Shown here piece after piece: positions 9,016 through 18,309 of a DNA stretch of 64,000 bases. This stretch comes from Spirosoma aerolatum. Lineage in GTDB: Bacteria; Bacteroidota; Bacteroidia; Cytophagales; Spirosomataceae. Both the position numbers and the translations under genes were made by a program. Every line of letters starts with the position of its first letter. The stretch's first letter is position 1. The DNA lies in the NCBI RefSeq assembly GCF_002056795.1, contig NZ_CP020104.1, positions 3,049,001 through 3,113,000 on the forward strand, in the 5' to 3' direction. A model generated the notes under the pieces. The model searched no databases and was not told the DNA's origin. It saw nothing but the letters and a program-made list of their open reading frames with translations.

Positions 9016-10017
9016 TTATAGCTGCAACTTCTGTCGTACCAGGTCCAGCCAGATGGCCCGACCTTCACAATTCCAGTGTGTATCGCTTTTCAGATAAGGC
9101 GACTGGGGAGCTTCAAGAAAACGAGTATAGGTGTTGATTGTCGGTACAGCTAGCCTGGGGTTGTTTTGAATTCGCTCAATCAGATGGTTATAGCCGGTGC
9201 GTTCCCGTTCCAGAATAGTCGCTTTATTGGGAATAAGCGACAGGTAAACCGCATCGAAGCCCAATTGCTGGTATCGCTTTGCCACCGAATTGATACTATC
9301 CACCAGCGTATTGACTTCCCGATCCGATAAGGTTGAAAAGGAGGAGTTTAAACTATTGGCCGAATCGGTATCGCTGTGTAAAAAAATATGCTGGTGGTTT
9401 CGGGATAGGCTAACGCTGGCATTGGGTCGGTCGAACCAGTTCAGGGTGAGAGTCGCTTTCAACTCTTTAAACCAGAAAGCCCAGTTGCCACTGAATAAGG
9501 CCGATTCGAGCCGTTCTTCTACATCGGTGCGGTGAAGCTCAGAGCTGATACGCTGGGTCAGCGTTGGCTTTGGGGTCGGATTCTTTGTGGAGTCCTGTAT
9601 AACTACAAATTCGGTAATGTGTTTGGCGAAATGCTCCCGCACATGGCGTTCTACAGATTCGATCAGTAAGAGATTACGCTTTGATGGATCGAGCTGGATG
9701 CGTTGCTGATTATCCCAACCCACTCGCTGATAATGACTCACCCGAAAATCGGATTGGCTCAGCCGTTGAGGTTCTGAAAAGCTATCGCCAATCAAATATA
9801 ACTGTGTCGAAGCCGTATCACTGGATCGGTTTGAGGGAGGACACTGAGGCTGAGCTACTTTGAACTGAGGAAGAGCCGACAACCGATACAAATCACCAAA
9901 TCGATAGTCGTCAACAATAACCCCAATACGGTATAACCACCGTGATAGCGTAGTCGAAAGGCCACCTCCCCAGAGCAGAATAGCGATCACTAAAATAAGG
10001 TAACGTAGAACACGCAT
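9016..10017 (-). CDS. SGNH-fold protein, AlgX/AlgJ-like
   Basis: 333 residues with an N-terminal membrane anchor or signal (residues 4-22, VLRYLILVIAILLWGGGL). The motif LIGDSFSEP provides the GDS serine block and KSDTHWNCEGRAIW the Asp-x-His block of SGNH hydrolases; DTHW is typical of AlgX/AlgJ-type O-acetyltransferases. It is therefore likely a periplasmic, membrane-anchored enzyme that adds or removes acyl groups on a polysaccharide. It is the last gene of the minus-strand glycan cluster, 50 bases after the 905-aa protein gene, and an integral acyltransferase (15319-16482) is in the same cluster as a possible partner. Confidence 0.7.
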   Translation of the reverse strand: MRVLRYLILVIAILLWGGGLSTTLSRWLYRIGVIVDDYRFGDLYRLSALPQFKVAQPQCPPSNRSSDTASTQLYLIGDSFSEPQRLSQSDFRVSHYQRVGWDNQQRIQLDPSKRNLLLIESVERHVREHFAKHITEFVVIQDSTKNPTPKPTLTQRISSELHRTDVEERLESALFSGNWAFWFKELKATLTLNWFDRPNASVSLSRNHQHIFLHSDTDSANSLNSSFSTLSDREVNTLVDSINSVAKRYQQLGFDAVYLSLIPNKATILERERTGYNHLIERIQNNPRLAVPTINTYTRFLEAPQSPYLKSDTHWNCEGRAIWLDLVRQKLQL

Positions 10018-10067
10018 ATGTATGGAGTGGTAAATTGCCGCTGTAGGTTATCCCATTCTTAGTTACT

Positions 10068-12785
10068 TTACCTCAATCTAATGCTGAATAACTGAACAGC
10101 CTGTTTGATTCCGCTCAAAATAGACAATTCGTTTGATCGTTCATCGAACTGCAAAACTACTGGAAAATCGCTCGGAATGGGTCGTTCCCCAATAATCTGA
10201 CCGTTTAGATTATATAAAGTGGTGAACCCACCCGATTGCACACTGATGAGTTCGATACCTGCACCAAGCCGATGATAACGTACGTTGTTACGACCAGACT
10301 GCAACGCCCGAACGTCGAACATCCGCTGGCCCTGTTGGTTCAGTATGGTTACTTCGGTATCGGCCGCCCGAATAAGTAGCCAGTTCGTTTGTTCCTCATC
10401 AGGGAATAGCCGGAATGAGCCACGCCGAACCGGCCGATATAACTGAGTCCGTTTGGCAATAAGTCCATTGGTGTTGATCGAAAGCAGTTGGCCTTCGTCG
10501 GCAATGGTCTGGATCAACGTTTGACCCGTAGGAATCAGGGCCGGACCTGCGAACCGGATTTCGGGCTCGTCTTCACTCGTTCGCTCAATACGGGCGGGGA
10601 AATGAGGGAATTCGCTGCCGTTTTCGCGCCAGTAGTTCAAGGTTCCGTCGGCCTGAATGCCCAGTACGTTCATACCCGATGATGTCGCCATGACCTGGAA
10701 AGGTAACTGCAACGGTCCTTTTCGGGGTGCTGTCATTATCCGAATAAACGCCTTACGCTGGCGATCGAGGGCGTAAACATGGCCATCCTGATGGGCTGCC
10801 AGCGCTACCAGATTACGTTGTTGACTTCCTCGTGGACGAGCCAGATAGGATGGGTCCAGGCCCTGGGGTAGTGGAATAGCCTGTAATTTAACTTCGTTAC
10901 GAGTACGGATCGGATCGGCTACGTACAGCGTTCGATCGGTCATGAACAGGTACTGGAGTCGCCCATTGTTCAGGAAATCGACTGCCAGCGCGTTACTACG
11001 GATGGGGCCATCAGTGCGGCTCTGAACAATTTTTTCACCCTTTGGCGTCACCAGCACAAACTCACCGGCCTCATTTTGCGCGTAAAACTGAGCCGAACTA
11101 TCGCTTAAATTACCCGATACTATGGGAGCGGCAATGAGTGGAGCTTCGAATACTACCTTCTTCCGTAGCAGCAATTTATTAAGGACTGTCCGACTGGCCC
11201 GTCGGGTCGTACGGCCTAAAATGACCGTCGATTGAATGTTTTCGTTGCCGTAACTGGCCTGGTAGGCCATGTTTTCCAGATTAGAGAGGGTTGTACTACC
11301 CGTAGTGGGGTCAACCTGATCCAGCAGATTTTGCCAGGCCAACGGCCAGGATAGAGGTACTGTTGTTTGGGCTCGATTTAACCGAACCAGTGCGGTGAAA
11401 TTGGCGGGACGAAGGGTTGTATTTAGTAACTCAGCCTGACGTTTATCCGCTGTCCAGACAGTCCCACGCTGTATTTGCTGGAGATAGTCCTGCATGGCTT
11501 CTTCACTATTTGCCACAATCAGTGCATTGTTATGCAAAGTGACCCAGCTCTGTGAAAAGCCTGCAAAAAGGCTACTAAATAAGGACGCGGGAAGCTCTGG
11601 AACAGCTAACTGTAAAAGTTTATGGCCAAGATAGTCTTTAGGAGAAGATGGCGATTTGGCACCTGCCTGAAAAGCCGCCAGTTGATATAGGTTTGCCAGT
11701 TTTTTGCCGTCTTTCCCCGTCAAAATCAGAACCTGCCGGAGCGCTCCTGTTGGCGATTCCAGACGAACTAACAGCAGGTCACTGCCCAACGATTTGTAGA
11801 GTGTTTGGGCGGCTGGCTTTATTTGGTCGAAGCGATCGCGCAGAAAATCGCTGGATGCCGATCCTAGTAATCGACTCAGTGAACTACCAAAATGCCCGGC
11901 ATCACTAATGGCGATGTGATAGAGGGTAGCTGTCGTTTGTGGAATCAGGTTGGCGCGCTGAATTCGCTGGGGTGTCTGATCGGCAAATAAGTCGGCCACA
12001 TCACGTCGATTGCCAATCTGGTCAACTGCGTAGCCGATCAGGTGTGAACGCGAAGCCGATTGACGAAACTGTAAGTTTAGCTCCTCGGGCAGAAACAAAC
12101 GAACCAGTGAACCTGCATTGCTGAATAGCGCCTGAAGTACCTCTGGCCGAACCGATACACCAGCCAGGTGGTCGGCATCGACCCGAAAATCGGGTTCAGC
12201 CTGAGAGAACTTGAGGGACTGGTGCATTCGTTTCGCCACATTTTCAATTAGAATCCCCGATACACTGCCGACAAGGAATCCATCCGTGAGAATAAATGAG
12301 CCAATCGGTTCATTCATTCGGGAAACTAAATCCAGGATTTTTTCCCCCGAAAATGTGTGACTGAGCACCCTGTACTGGCGGGGGTCAGGGGTGGTAAGCC
12401 GGTGTAGAAATGACGCATCTTTATCCGTAATTGGAATATAAAAGATGAAATCGAGCGTTGTTTTTGACAGGGAATGAAGCGAGTAGCGTACCTGCCGACC
12501 AGATATGAATTTAATAACCGTGGCCGAATCGGCAGTAGCGTATAAAAACCGATCCAGCCGCCGACGGGCTTCATCAAAAACGGGTATCTGCCGGAGCGAC
12601 ATCTCTGTCCGTAGCACACGGGCCGAAATCGTATCCTGCAGGCGGTCGCTGGTCAGAATCATCAGCGAACCGGGCGGAATCAACGAGCCAACTGTACGGG
12701 ATGCCGGTACGAATTGCCGATAGACCCACCAGCCTATCAGTAGTAGCACTATTGCTCCGGCACCGATCCAGATGTTTCGTTTCAT
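10068..12785 (-). CDS. Large membrane-anchored periplasmic protein, unknown
   Basis: 905 residues. One N-terminal transmembrane segment (residues 5-24, WIGAGAIVLLLIGWWVY) is followed by a long exported portion. Residues about 25-540 form a soluble region with SLIPPGSLMILTS near the start, reminiscent of DUF3352-type proteins. The C-terminal third has repeated short beta segments (LQYLFMTDRTLYVADP, VYALDRQRKAFIRI, LLSINTNGLI, VTILNQQGQRMFDV), suggesting a beta-propeller-like fold. I do not recognise a catalytic motif. Position inside the glycan cluster, next to the SGNH protein, suggests a role in polysaccharide export or modification. Confidence 0.65.
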   Translation of the reverse strand: MKRNIWIGAGAIVLLLIGWWVYRQFVPASRTVGSLIPPGSLMILTSDRLQDTISARVLRTEMSLRQIPVFDEARRRLDRFLYATADSATVIKFISGRQVRYSLHSLSKTTLDFIFYIPITDKDASFLHRLTTPDPRQYRVLSHTFSGEKILDLVSRMNEPIGSFILTDGFLVGSVSGILIENVAKRMHQSLKFSQAEPDFRVDADHLAGVSVRPEVLQALFSNAGSLVRLFLPEELNLQFRQSASRSHLIGYAVDQIGNRRDVADLFADQTPQRIQRANLIPQTTATLYHIAISDAGHFGSSLSRLLGSASSDFLRDRFDQIKPAAQTLYKSLGSDLLLVRLESPTGALRQVLILTGKDGKKLANLYQLAAFQAGAKSPSSPKDYLGHKLLQLAVPELPASLFSSLFAGFSQSWVTLHNNALIVANSEEAMQDYLQQIQRGTVWTADKRQAELLNTTLRPANFTALVRLNRAQTTVPLSWPLAWQNLLDQVDPTTGSTTLSNLENMAYQASYGNENIQSTVILGRTTRRASRTVLNKLLLRKKVVFEAPLIAAPIVSGNLSDSSAQFYAQNEAGEFVLVTPKGEKIVQSRTDGPIRSNALAVDFLNNGRLQYLFMTDRTLYVADPIRTRNEVKLQAIPLPQGLDPSYLARPRGSQQRNLVALAAHQDGHVYALDRQRKAFIRIMTAPRKGPLQLPFQVMATSSGMNVLGIQADGTLNYWRENGSEFPHFPARIERTSEDEPEIRFAGPALIPTGQTLIQTIADEGQLLSINTNGLIAKRTQLYRPVRRGSFRLFPDEEQTNWLLIRAADTEVTILNQQGQRMFDVRALQSGRNNVRYHRLGAGIELISVQSGGFTTLYNLNGQIIGERPIPSDFPVVLQFDERSNELSILSGIKQAVQLFSIRLR

Positions 12786-12798
12786 GGATTAAAAATAA

Positions 12799-12846
12799 TC
12801 GATAGTCAATAGTAAGTATAAACAATGACTTACTATTGACTATCGA
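12799..12846. repeat. Intergenic word-palindrome C
   Basis: Perfect 19-bp arms at 12799-12817 and 12828-12846 (TCGATAGTCAATAGTAAGT and complement) with a 10-base loop. A second copy of the outer word (GATTATCGAC) follows at 12851-12860. The element fills the gap between the stop of the FAD enzyme gene and the start of the 905-aa protein gene. Confidence 0.75.
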
Positions 12847-12869
12847 CAGACGATTATCGACTAAATTAG

Positions 12870-14261
12870 CTATTTACCCCACATTGCGTTGGCGGTTTCG
12901 GGGAAAGGCAGTGTCAATTCAGGAATATTAGCCGCCACTCTATTGGCCCATTCTACGCCCTGCATTAGCGAGTGATCCTGATTACTTACCTCATATTTCC
13001 AGGCACCAAACCGGCCCCGTGAATAAATATCGAACGATTCCAGTTTAGGCAGAACAGCCTTTAAAATACCATCCCGTTCGACCGATGGGGTGGGATAGCC
13101 GTAATCGAAAGCCATATGGAATGTCGAAATCACGTCGTCGGCCGATTCAATCAACTGGTCTTCAAGCAGAGCCCGGATGGTGTCGTCGATCAACGTTTCG
13201 CGATTAACAGGCTTGGCCGACGATTCACTTGTTTCGGTCATTAGCGACCAATGCTGGTTGATGTCAGGAACGTTGTTGGGGCTGTAGTTCGAGAACACCG
13301 TAACCCGGTAGTAAGGGCTGTTGTATTCCGGGAAATACATCCAGCACATGGTTTTTAGGCTCTCTTTAGGCTTTCCTTTCAGGCCAATTCCTACAACGTT
13401 GGTTGATGAGTGCTTGAGTCCCTGCGCTGTTTGCACCGTTTCGGGATCAAGCCCTTGTACGCGCTGCGTAAACAGGTCGAGCGGCATGGTACTCATCAGA
13501 TACTCATAGTGAATCTCTTCGCCATTCGACAGGATGAGTTTTTTCTCCGGTCCGATTACTTGTTCGACGGCTGTATTGAGTTTGATAGATTCCCGGCCAA
13601 TCAGATCGCCAACGGCTTCCCAAATGCCTCCAGTACCACCGTGTTTCGGAAATTGAAATGTACTATTGGGGCCCCAGGAAAAATCATCCTGATTGAATAT
13701 GATGTTTTTCGTTACCCGCTGCAGGTCGGTGATGGCTACCCGTTCACCCACCCAAACGGCATTCATATCCTCTGGAGGATAGGCCCATACTTTGAAATTG
13801 TAAGGGAACATGAACGTTTCGGCCAGACCAGGCCCAAACGTTGCCAGAATCCATTCCCGGAAGTTAGCGGGCTTCTTGTTATTAGGAAATTTATAGTTGT
13901 GAATAATGCCTTCCAGGCATTTCCACATCGTTTCGGGTGTAAGGTACTTGATGTTATTCTGGAATGGATAGGGAACAAACCGACCTTCAATCCAGACCCA
14001 CGATTCGCGCTGGTGACTGAGCCAGCCCTCTGCGCCCAATGCTTTATGCATCAGGTCATCGAAGTACTTATAGTGAGAGAACTGAACATGGCCTCCTACA
14101 TCCCAGGTGAAGCCTTTTTCATCCACAAAACTTTTAGATAATCCACCGATTCGCGCTTCTTTTTCGAGGACAACGAAGTCAGTAATTCCTAGTTCTTTCA
14201 GGCGGTAAGCAGCTCCAAGGCCCGTAGGACCAGAGCCTATAATAACATACTTATAATTCAT
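12870..14261 (-). CDS. FAD-dependent oxidoreductase, UDP-galactopyranose mutase / protoporphyrinogen oxidase-like
   Basis: 463 residues. The N-terminus YVIIGSGPTGLGAAYRL is the dinucleotide-binding loop, followed by the FAD ribose Glu in VVLEKEARIGGL and the WDVGGHVQFSHY segment. FPYNFKVWAYPPEDMNAVWVG resembles the substrate region of UDP-galactopyranose mutases and related sugar-nucleotide flavoenzymes. It is probably a cytoplasmic enzyme that modifies or isomerises a nucleotide sugar or prenyl-linked precursor, consistent with its place between a GT2 gene and the 905-aa protein gene. An amine-oxidase-type desaturase remains possible; sequence alone does not fix the reaction. Confidence 0.75.
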   Translation of the reverse strand: MNYKYVIIGSGPTGLGAAYRLKELGITDFVVLEKEARIGGLSKSFVDEKGFTWDVGGHVQFSHYKYFDDLMHKALGAEGWLSHQRESWVWIEGRFVPYPFQNNIKYLTPETMWKCLEGIIHNYKFPNNKKPANFREWILATFGPGLAETFMFPYNFKVWAYPPEDMNAVWVGERVAITDLQRVTKNIIFNQDDFSWGPNSTFQFPKHGGTGGIWEAVGDLIGRESIKLNTAVEQVIGPEKKLILSNGEEIHYEYLMSTMPLDLFTQRVQGLDPETVQTAQGLKHSSTNVVGIGLKGKPKESLKTMCWMYFPEYNSPYYRVTVFSNYSPNNVPDINQHWSLMTETSESSAKPVNRETLIDDTIRALLEDQLIESADDVISTFHMAFDYGYPTPSVERDGILKAVLPKLESFDIYSRGRFGAWKYEVSNQDHSLMQGVEWANRVAANIPELTLPFPETANAMWGK

Positions 14262-14287
14262 GATTGAGTCGGATCAGATACAGGACT

Positions 14288-14363
14288 TATGATGTATGAT
14301 GGAGGATATATGTTGGAGAATGTTTACAGGAAAAACTTCAGACATCCTACATCCTGTCTCATA
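14288..14363. repeat. Degenerate intergenic word-palindrome D (GGATGTATGA family)
   Basis: Arms at 14288-14307 and 14344-14363 pair at 15 of 20 positions. The words GATGTATGAT and AGGATGTA recall element B at 2522. It occupies the gap between the GT2 stop (14373) and the FAD enzyme start (14261). Confidence 0.45.
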
Positions 14364-14372
14364 GAGCACTAA

Positions 14373-15134
14373 TTACGCCGTTACTGGCTCGGGTTTTTTG
14401 AGTTCTTTGACTTTGCTGCCTAGTTCAAATCGGAACTGTGCCAGCTCTTTAAAACTCTGAATGCACACTTTCAGGAGTTTCCATTTCAAAATAGAAACTG
14501 TACCCGTCAGCCGCTCTTTGTGCGTAATAGGAATATCGAAGGTATTGTAGCCAGCCTTTTTCGCCATTACGGCCAGAAAAATATTTGGCGCAAAAGGGGT
14601 TGGGTTGGGAAGCTGGGCTAACAACTTGCGCAGGAATGAACCCCGGATGAGCCGAAATGGAATGTTGCTATCCTTGATGTAGGTTCCGTAAATAAACGCG
14701 ATACTCCAGCGAAGAATTTTTGTAATAAACAGACGAGCCGGTGCATCGAACCGTTCTTCCCGATAGCCCAGGATAAAGGGTGATTCGTTCCGTTTAGCCC
14801 ACAGCCGGGCAAAATCGTCGGTAACAAACTGGTCATCGCTGTCGGTTTGGAAAACATATTCCGAATCAAGCGCGACGGCCTGCCGATATCCATTCACTAC
14901 AGCATTACCGTGTCCACCGTTTGGCTGATGAACAACCATCAATTTTGGATAGCGACTTTTGATTTGGTCTAGAATAGCGCCGGTCTTATCGCGCGATCCA
15001 TCATTGATAACGATCAGACGAGTGTTTTCGGTGGGAAATTGTTCGGTCAACAGATCGGTCCACAGCTTTACAACCGTTTCGATGACTTCTTCTTCGTTGT
15101 AAGCCGGCATTACAATAGACAGCAGGAGGCTCAT
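14373..15134 (-). CDS. Family 2 glycosyltransferase, polyprenyl-phosphate type
   Basis: 253 residues. GT-A fold with IVMPAYNEEEVIETVV at the N-terminus, VINDGSRDKTG, and the metal-binding acidic motif TDSDDQF near residue 100. The layout and length match dolichyl/undecaprenyl-phosphate sugar transferases (DPM1/GtrB group) but without C-terminal membrane helices, so it is probably peripheral. The product would be a lipid-linked monosaccharide for extracytoplasmic GT-C enzymes such as the one at 22347-24197. Part of the minus-strand glycan cluster; 112 bases separate it from the FAD enzyme gene. Confidence 0.85.
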   Translation of the reverse strand: MSLLLSIVMPAYNEEEVIETVVKLWTDLLTEQFPTENTRLIVINDGSRDKTGAILDQIKSRYPKLMVVHQPNGGHGNAVVNGYRQAVALDSEYVFQTDSDDQFVTDDFARLWAKRNESPFILGYREERFDAPARLFITKILRWSIAFIYGTYIKDSNIPFRLIRGSFLRKLLAQLPNPTPFAPNIFLAVMAKKAGYNTFDIPITHKERLTGTVSILKWKLLKVCIQSFKELAQFRFELGSKVKELKKPEPVTA

Positions 15135-15318
15135 TCAGTGTACTTTAGGATGTTGGCGGTACGTCTGTCGTTTGCCAACAGGTTTAAAATAAGTTGGACC
15201 AACAGACATTGCCAACCCGATAGTTCATCCCTATCAATACTGCAAATATAGAAATAGTTAGTGGCTAAACGTAGGGAGTTAGCTAACGGTTAGCTCCTAT
15301 GCAGAGCATTCGGACGAA

Positions 15319-16482
15319 TTAATAGGAAAATTTATCTTTTAGACCATTGATCGGCTTTTCGATCAGGTACCACGAAACCGTTGCCAGCAATACGGTTAAA
15401 AAAACGAAATAGGAGAATTGAAAAAAATAAGAACTGTTCAATACAGGAATCAGGTCCGTAATCCGACGCCAGGAGCGGACGGTAAAATGGGTTGGTTGCG
15501 TGTGATAAACGTTGAAAATAAAGTTATGGTACAGATATAAGCCATAACTGATCCGGCCCATATATTGGCTAACTCGATTTTCCAGTACCCATTTCATAAT
15601 GCCCCCGAATCCAAGCACGGCACGCCCGATAAGGAAGAAACCGAAGACTGAAGCGGCCAGCCGCTCCCATACATCCGACATGATGTTATGGTAACCACGT
15701 GGGGAGTCTACAGCTATGTATTGGTTTAACAACCCCACGCCAATAAATCCAGCCAGGCCGAGCCAGACCCAAATTGACGATTGAAAGACCTTGTTGAACA
15801 GGTCACGGCGGTATAGCCAGCCGTAGGCCATAATGGCTCCCAGTCCAAACGAATCAAGACAGGTTGGTGTTGATACATACCCGATAAACCAGGGCAGATT
15901 GGCCCGGTGAAGGACATACCGGAGTCCGACACTGCCAACGATCATACAAAGGGCGGTAAGGGGTACATACCGGCGGGGAATAAAAAATAGAAGCAGAGGC
16001 AGAAAAAGATAGACCTGCTCTTCAACAGCCAATGACCACAGATGGTCGACTGTGCCCATCCAGGTATGGTACAGAGCTATGTAGATATTCGTAGCGTACA
16101 GGGCTAACCAGCCAAATTTTTGTCGGACGGGTGGCTCATTAATCAGGGCTAGAACGATCAGCGTCAGGTAATAGACCGGAAAAATTCGAATCGTTCGGCG
16201 GATATAGAACGTTTTAAGGTACTTACCCAGGCCACCGTTGGGCTGATGGCTGAGTTTATCTTTGCTCGACAGCAAAATGCGGGTGATCAGAAAGCCACTC
16301 AGTACAAAAAAAATCGTTACGCCTAAGGCACCAAGCGCACCAACTGGCAATTCGATATGCTCCATCGTCCAGTGGTCGAACAACACTAAAGCAACAGCAA
16401 TAAACCGAACCCCATCCAGTTGAAGCAGGTGGTTCAGAGCAGGGCGTGTGGGCTGTGTAGTGACTGGAGCGTTTGTTTGCAT
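15319..16482 (-). CDS. Acyltransferase family 3 (OafA/YrhL-like) membrane protein
   Basis: 387 residues with about ten hydrophobic helices. The first helix region LDGVRFIAVALVLFDHWT contains the conserved Arg and His of acyltransferase 3 proteins, and FFVLSGFLITRILL is the family hallmark after helix 2. These inner-membrane enzymes move acyl groups, usually acetyl, to sugars of lipopolysaccharide, capsule or exopolysaccharide on the outer face. No SGNH domain is fused, but a separate SGNH protein is encoded at 9016-10017. Cluster membership supports glycan O-acylation. Confidence 0.88.
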   Translation of the reverse strand: MQTNAPVTTQPTRPALNHLLQLDGVRFIAVALVLFDHWTMEHIELPVGALGALGVTIFFVLSGFLITRILLSSKDKLSHQPNGGLGKYLKTFYIRRTIRIFPVYYLTLIVLALINEPPVRQKFGWLALYATNIYIALYHTWMGTVDHLWSLAVEEQVYLFLPLLLFFIPRRYVPLTALCMIVGSVGLRYVLHRANLPWFIGYVSTPTCLDSFGLGAIMAYGWLYRRDLFNKVFQSSIWVWLGLAGFIGVGLLNQYIAVDSPRGYHNIMSDVWERLAASVFGFFLIGRAVLGFGGIMKWVLENRVSQYMGRISYGLYLYHNFIFNVYHTQPTHFTVRSWRRITDLIPVLNSSYFFQFSYFVFLTVLLATVSWYLIEKPINGLKDKFSY

Positions 16483-16551
16483 AAAAAGCGTGTTCGGTTG
16501 GCGTTGGTCGTTCGATGGTAACGGAGGTATACATTAACTCGTGAACATCGA

Positions 16552-18297
16552 TTACCAGTTTTTTTTCAGGGTTGCCGTGGGCGGCCCGGCGGATTCAATC
16601 GTTTGGTTGGTGGGGTATAGACTGGCTCTGCCGTCGGGAATTGTCAGAATAAATAACTGGTACGAACCCGCAATCATCTCTTCCGTTGGTACATTGGCTG
16701 TAAAGCCGTTTGTAAACAAGTTGGCGGGTACAAAACGGGCCGCTTGTACGGATTGTTGGTTTTGTCGAACGGGAAACAAATAAGATCGTACATCGGAGCG
16801 AGCCAGTAGGTAAGGGCCTTCATCCCTGATTCCCTGTGCTGGCAGCGTACTATTTTGGATCAGATATCCACCGGAATCGTTTTGCAACTGTACAGGCACG
16901 GCTGCCTGAGTGGGTTGACCAAAAATAGTCGGCAACGTAGTATCGTAAAAGGCGGGGGCCAAATCCGTATAATGCCTGGATGCCGAGTCGATACTGATGG
17001 TTGCATCGTTGCCATTGTGAGTCCAGTTAAACTGATGTGTGGTCAGCCAGTGCCGCCAGTACAAGGTATCGCTCAGATACGTAAGATACGAACTAGCCAT
17101 TAGACCAGCACTGAATACCAGTCCCAAAACCAGTGCCCAGAGCCGACCCTCCTTTCGCTGTTGCACAATTATGAAACAGTAGACCAGCGCCAGCAGAAGC
17201 AGGGAATAGATTTTATAGCGGCTTGTAATCAGTAAATGCAGACCAAACCCCACCCGCGACCAGGCTACTGTTGCGGCTGTACCCAGTAGAAAAGCGGTGG
17301 TACCAAAGAAAAAATAGCTAAAGGCTGGAAACTGCTTCTTCACAAACCCTTTTTCCAGCAGATACACCCAACTACCCAGAGCAAGCACAGTGGCGATGCT
17401 GCCAACAAGCAGGCATTTGGCAAAGGCCGGGCCAATAGGGAACGCTTCGGCGGCTGCTCCACTGAAAGCGAGCCAGCCTCTGATGAGGTCGAAGAAGGAG
17501 CCGCGAGCAGGGGGATTCCCTGGGGGTTTCTGGTAGTTCAGAAAATAAAGGCTAATCAGTACAACAGCACTAACAGACCAAATCAGTATGGCGTTTCGGT
17601 TGGGTCGCTTCTCCAGCAACTGTTGCAGTACTAGTATGGCAAAACCGACAGGCCAGACCAGCAATCCATTACCACTCGTGAGTGTAGCGGCTGTAGCCAA
17701 CACTAAAGCAGGCCATAGCCGGTTTGAAAAAGCCAGTTGATAAATCGTCCAGAACACCCAGAGGAGTACAGTGAAGTTCTGGAGGGCGGCCATGCCCCAG
17801 AACATATTCTCCCATTGCGACAGGTTAAGTAGCAGAAAAGCAACAGGAGGAAGGTAGACCAAATAATCCGTTAGGCCGGGCGATACCTGAGCTTTAGTAT
17901 TTTTTCCTTGCAAAACCGTCGATCGACCCAATACCAGACCGAAAATAGCGATCAAACCTAGCAGACTCAGGTTACCGATAAGCATTAGATGACGGTAACT
18001 AAACTTACCAAACAGGTTGAAGTCAAGCCAGGTTATGAGCCGATCGTAGACAATCCGGTGCTCGTTGTGCTGACGATAAAATTCGTAGAGCTTACCGGAA
18101 AGCGATGCTTCTTTATCGAAATTCAGCAGGAAGGCTCTTAGAACATGATCGTCCCACTTGGGTATGCTGACCGCATAGGTAGACCAGACATACCAGAAGA
18201 GTACGACCGGAATCAGGATAAGCCCCGCAGCTACGAGACCGGCAACGAGTCCGTAGCCTTTCCGTTGCGTCTGTGGGGTATTGGATAAGGTTACCAA
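16552..18297 (-). CDS. Multi-pass membrane protein, GT-C-like, unknown
   Basis: 581 residues with roughly ten hydrophobic helices over residues 15-430 and a C-terminal soluble domain of about 150 residues. After the first helix comes IPKWDDHVLRAF, with paired acidic residues in the first periplasmic loop as in GT-C glycosyltransferases, and then RQHNEHRIVYDRL. I do not recognise a named family, so GT-C activity is an inference from topology, acidic loop and context. It starts 12 bases after the stop of the transketolase C-terminal subunit gene and is surely in the same transcript. Confidence 0.65.
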   Translation of the reverse strand: MVTLSNTPQTQRKGYGLVAGLVAAGLILIPVVLFWYVWSTYAVSIPKWDDHVLRAFLLNFDKEASLSGKLYEFYRQHNEHRIVYDRLITWLDFNLFGKFSYRHLMLIGNLSLLGLIAIFGLVLGRSTVLQGKNTKAQVSPGLTDYLVYLPPVAFLLLNLSQWENMFWGMAALQNFTVLLWVFWTIYQLAFSNRLWPALVLATAATLTSGNGLLVWPVGFAILVLQQLLEKRPNRNAILIWSVSAVVLISLYFLNYQKPPGNPPARGSFFDLIRGWLAFSGAAAEAFPIGPAFAKCLLVGSIATVLALGSWVYLLEKGFVKKQFPAFSYFFFGTTAFLLGTAATVAWSRVGFGLHLLITSRYKIYSLLLLALVYCFIIVQQRKEGRLWALVLGLVFSAGLMASSYLTYLSDTLYWRHWLTTHQFNWTHNGNDATISIDSASRHYTDLAPAFYDTTLPTIFGQPTQAAVPVQLQNDSGGYLIQNSTLPAQGIRDEGPYLLARSDVRSYLFPVRQNQQSVQAARFVPANLFTNGFTANVPTEEMIAGSYQLFILTIPDGRASLYPTNQTIESAGPPTATLKKNW

Positions 18298-18309
18298 TGG
18301 ATCAGGGTA

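Noticed and set aside
13410..14141. Open frame of 243 codons on the plus strand
   Set aside because: It is the antisense shadow of the FAD oxidoreductase gene, whose motifs are clear; the shadow translation has no family-like features.
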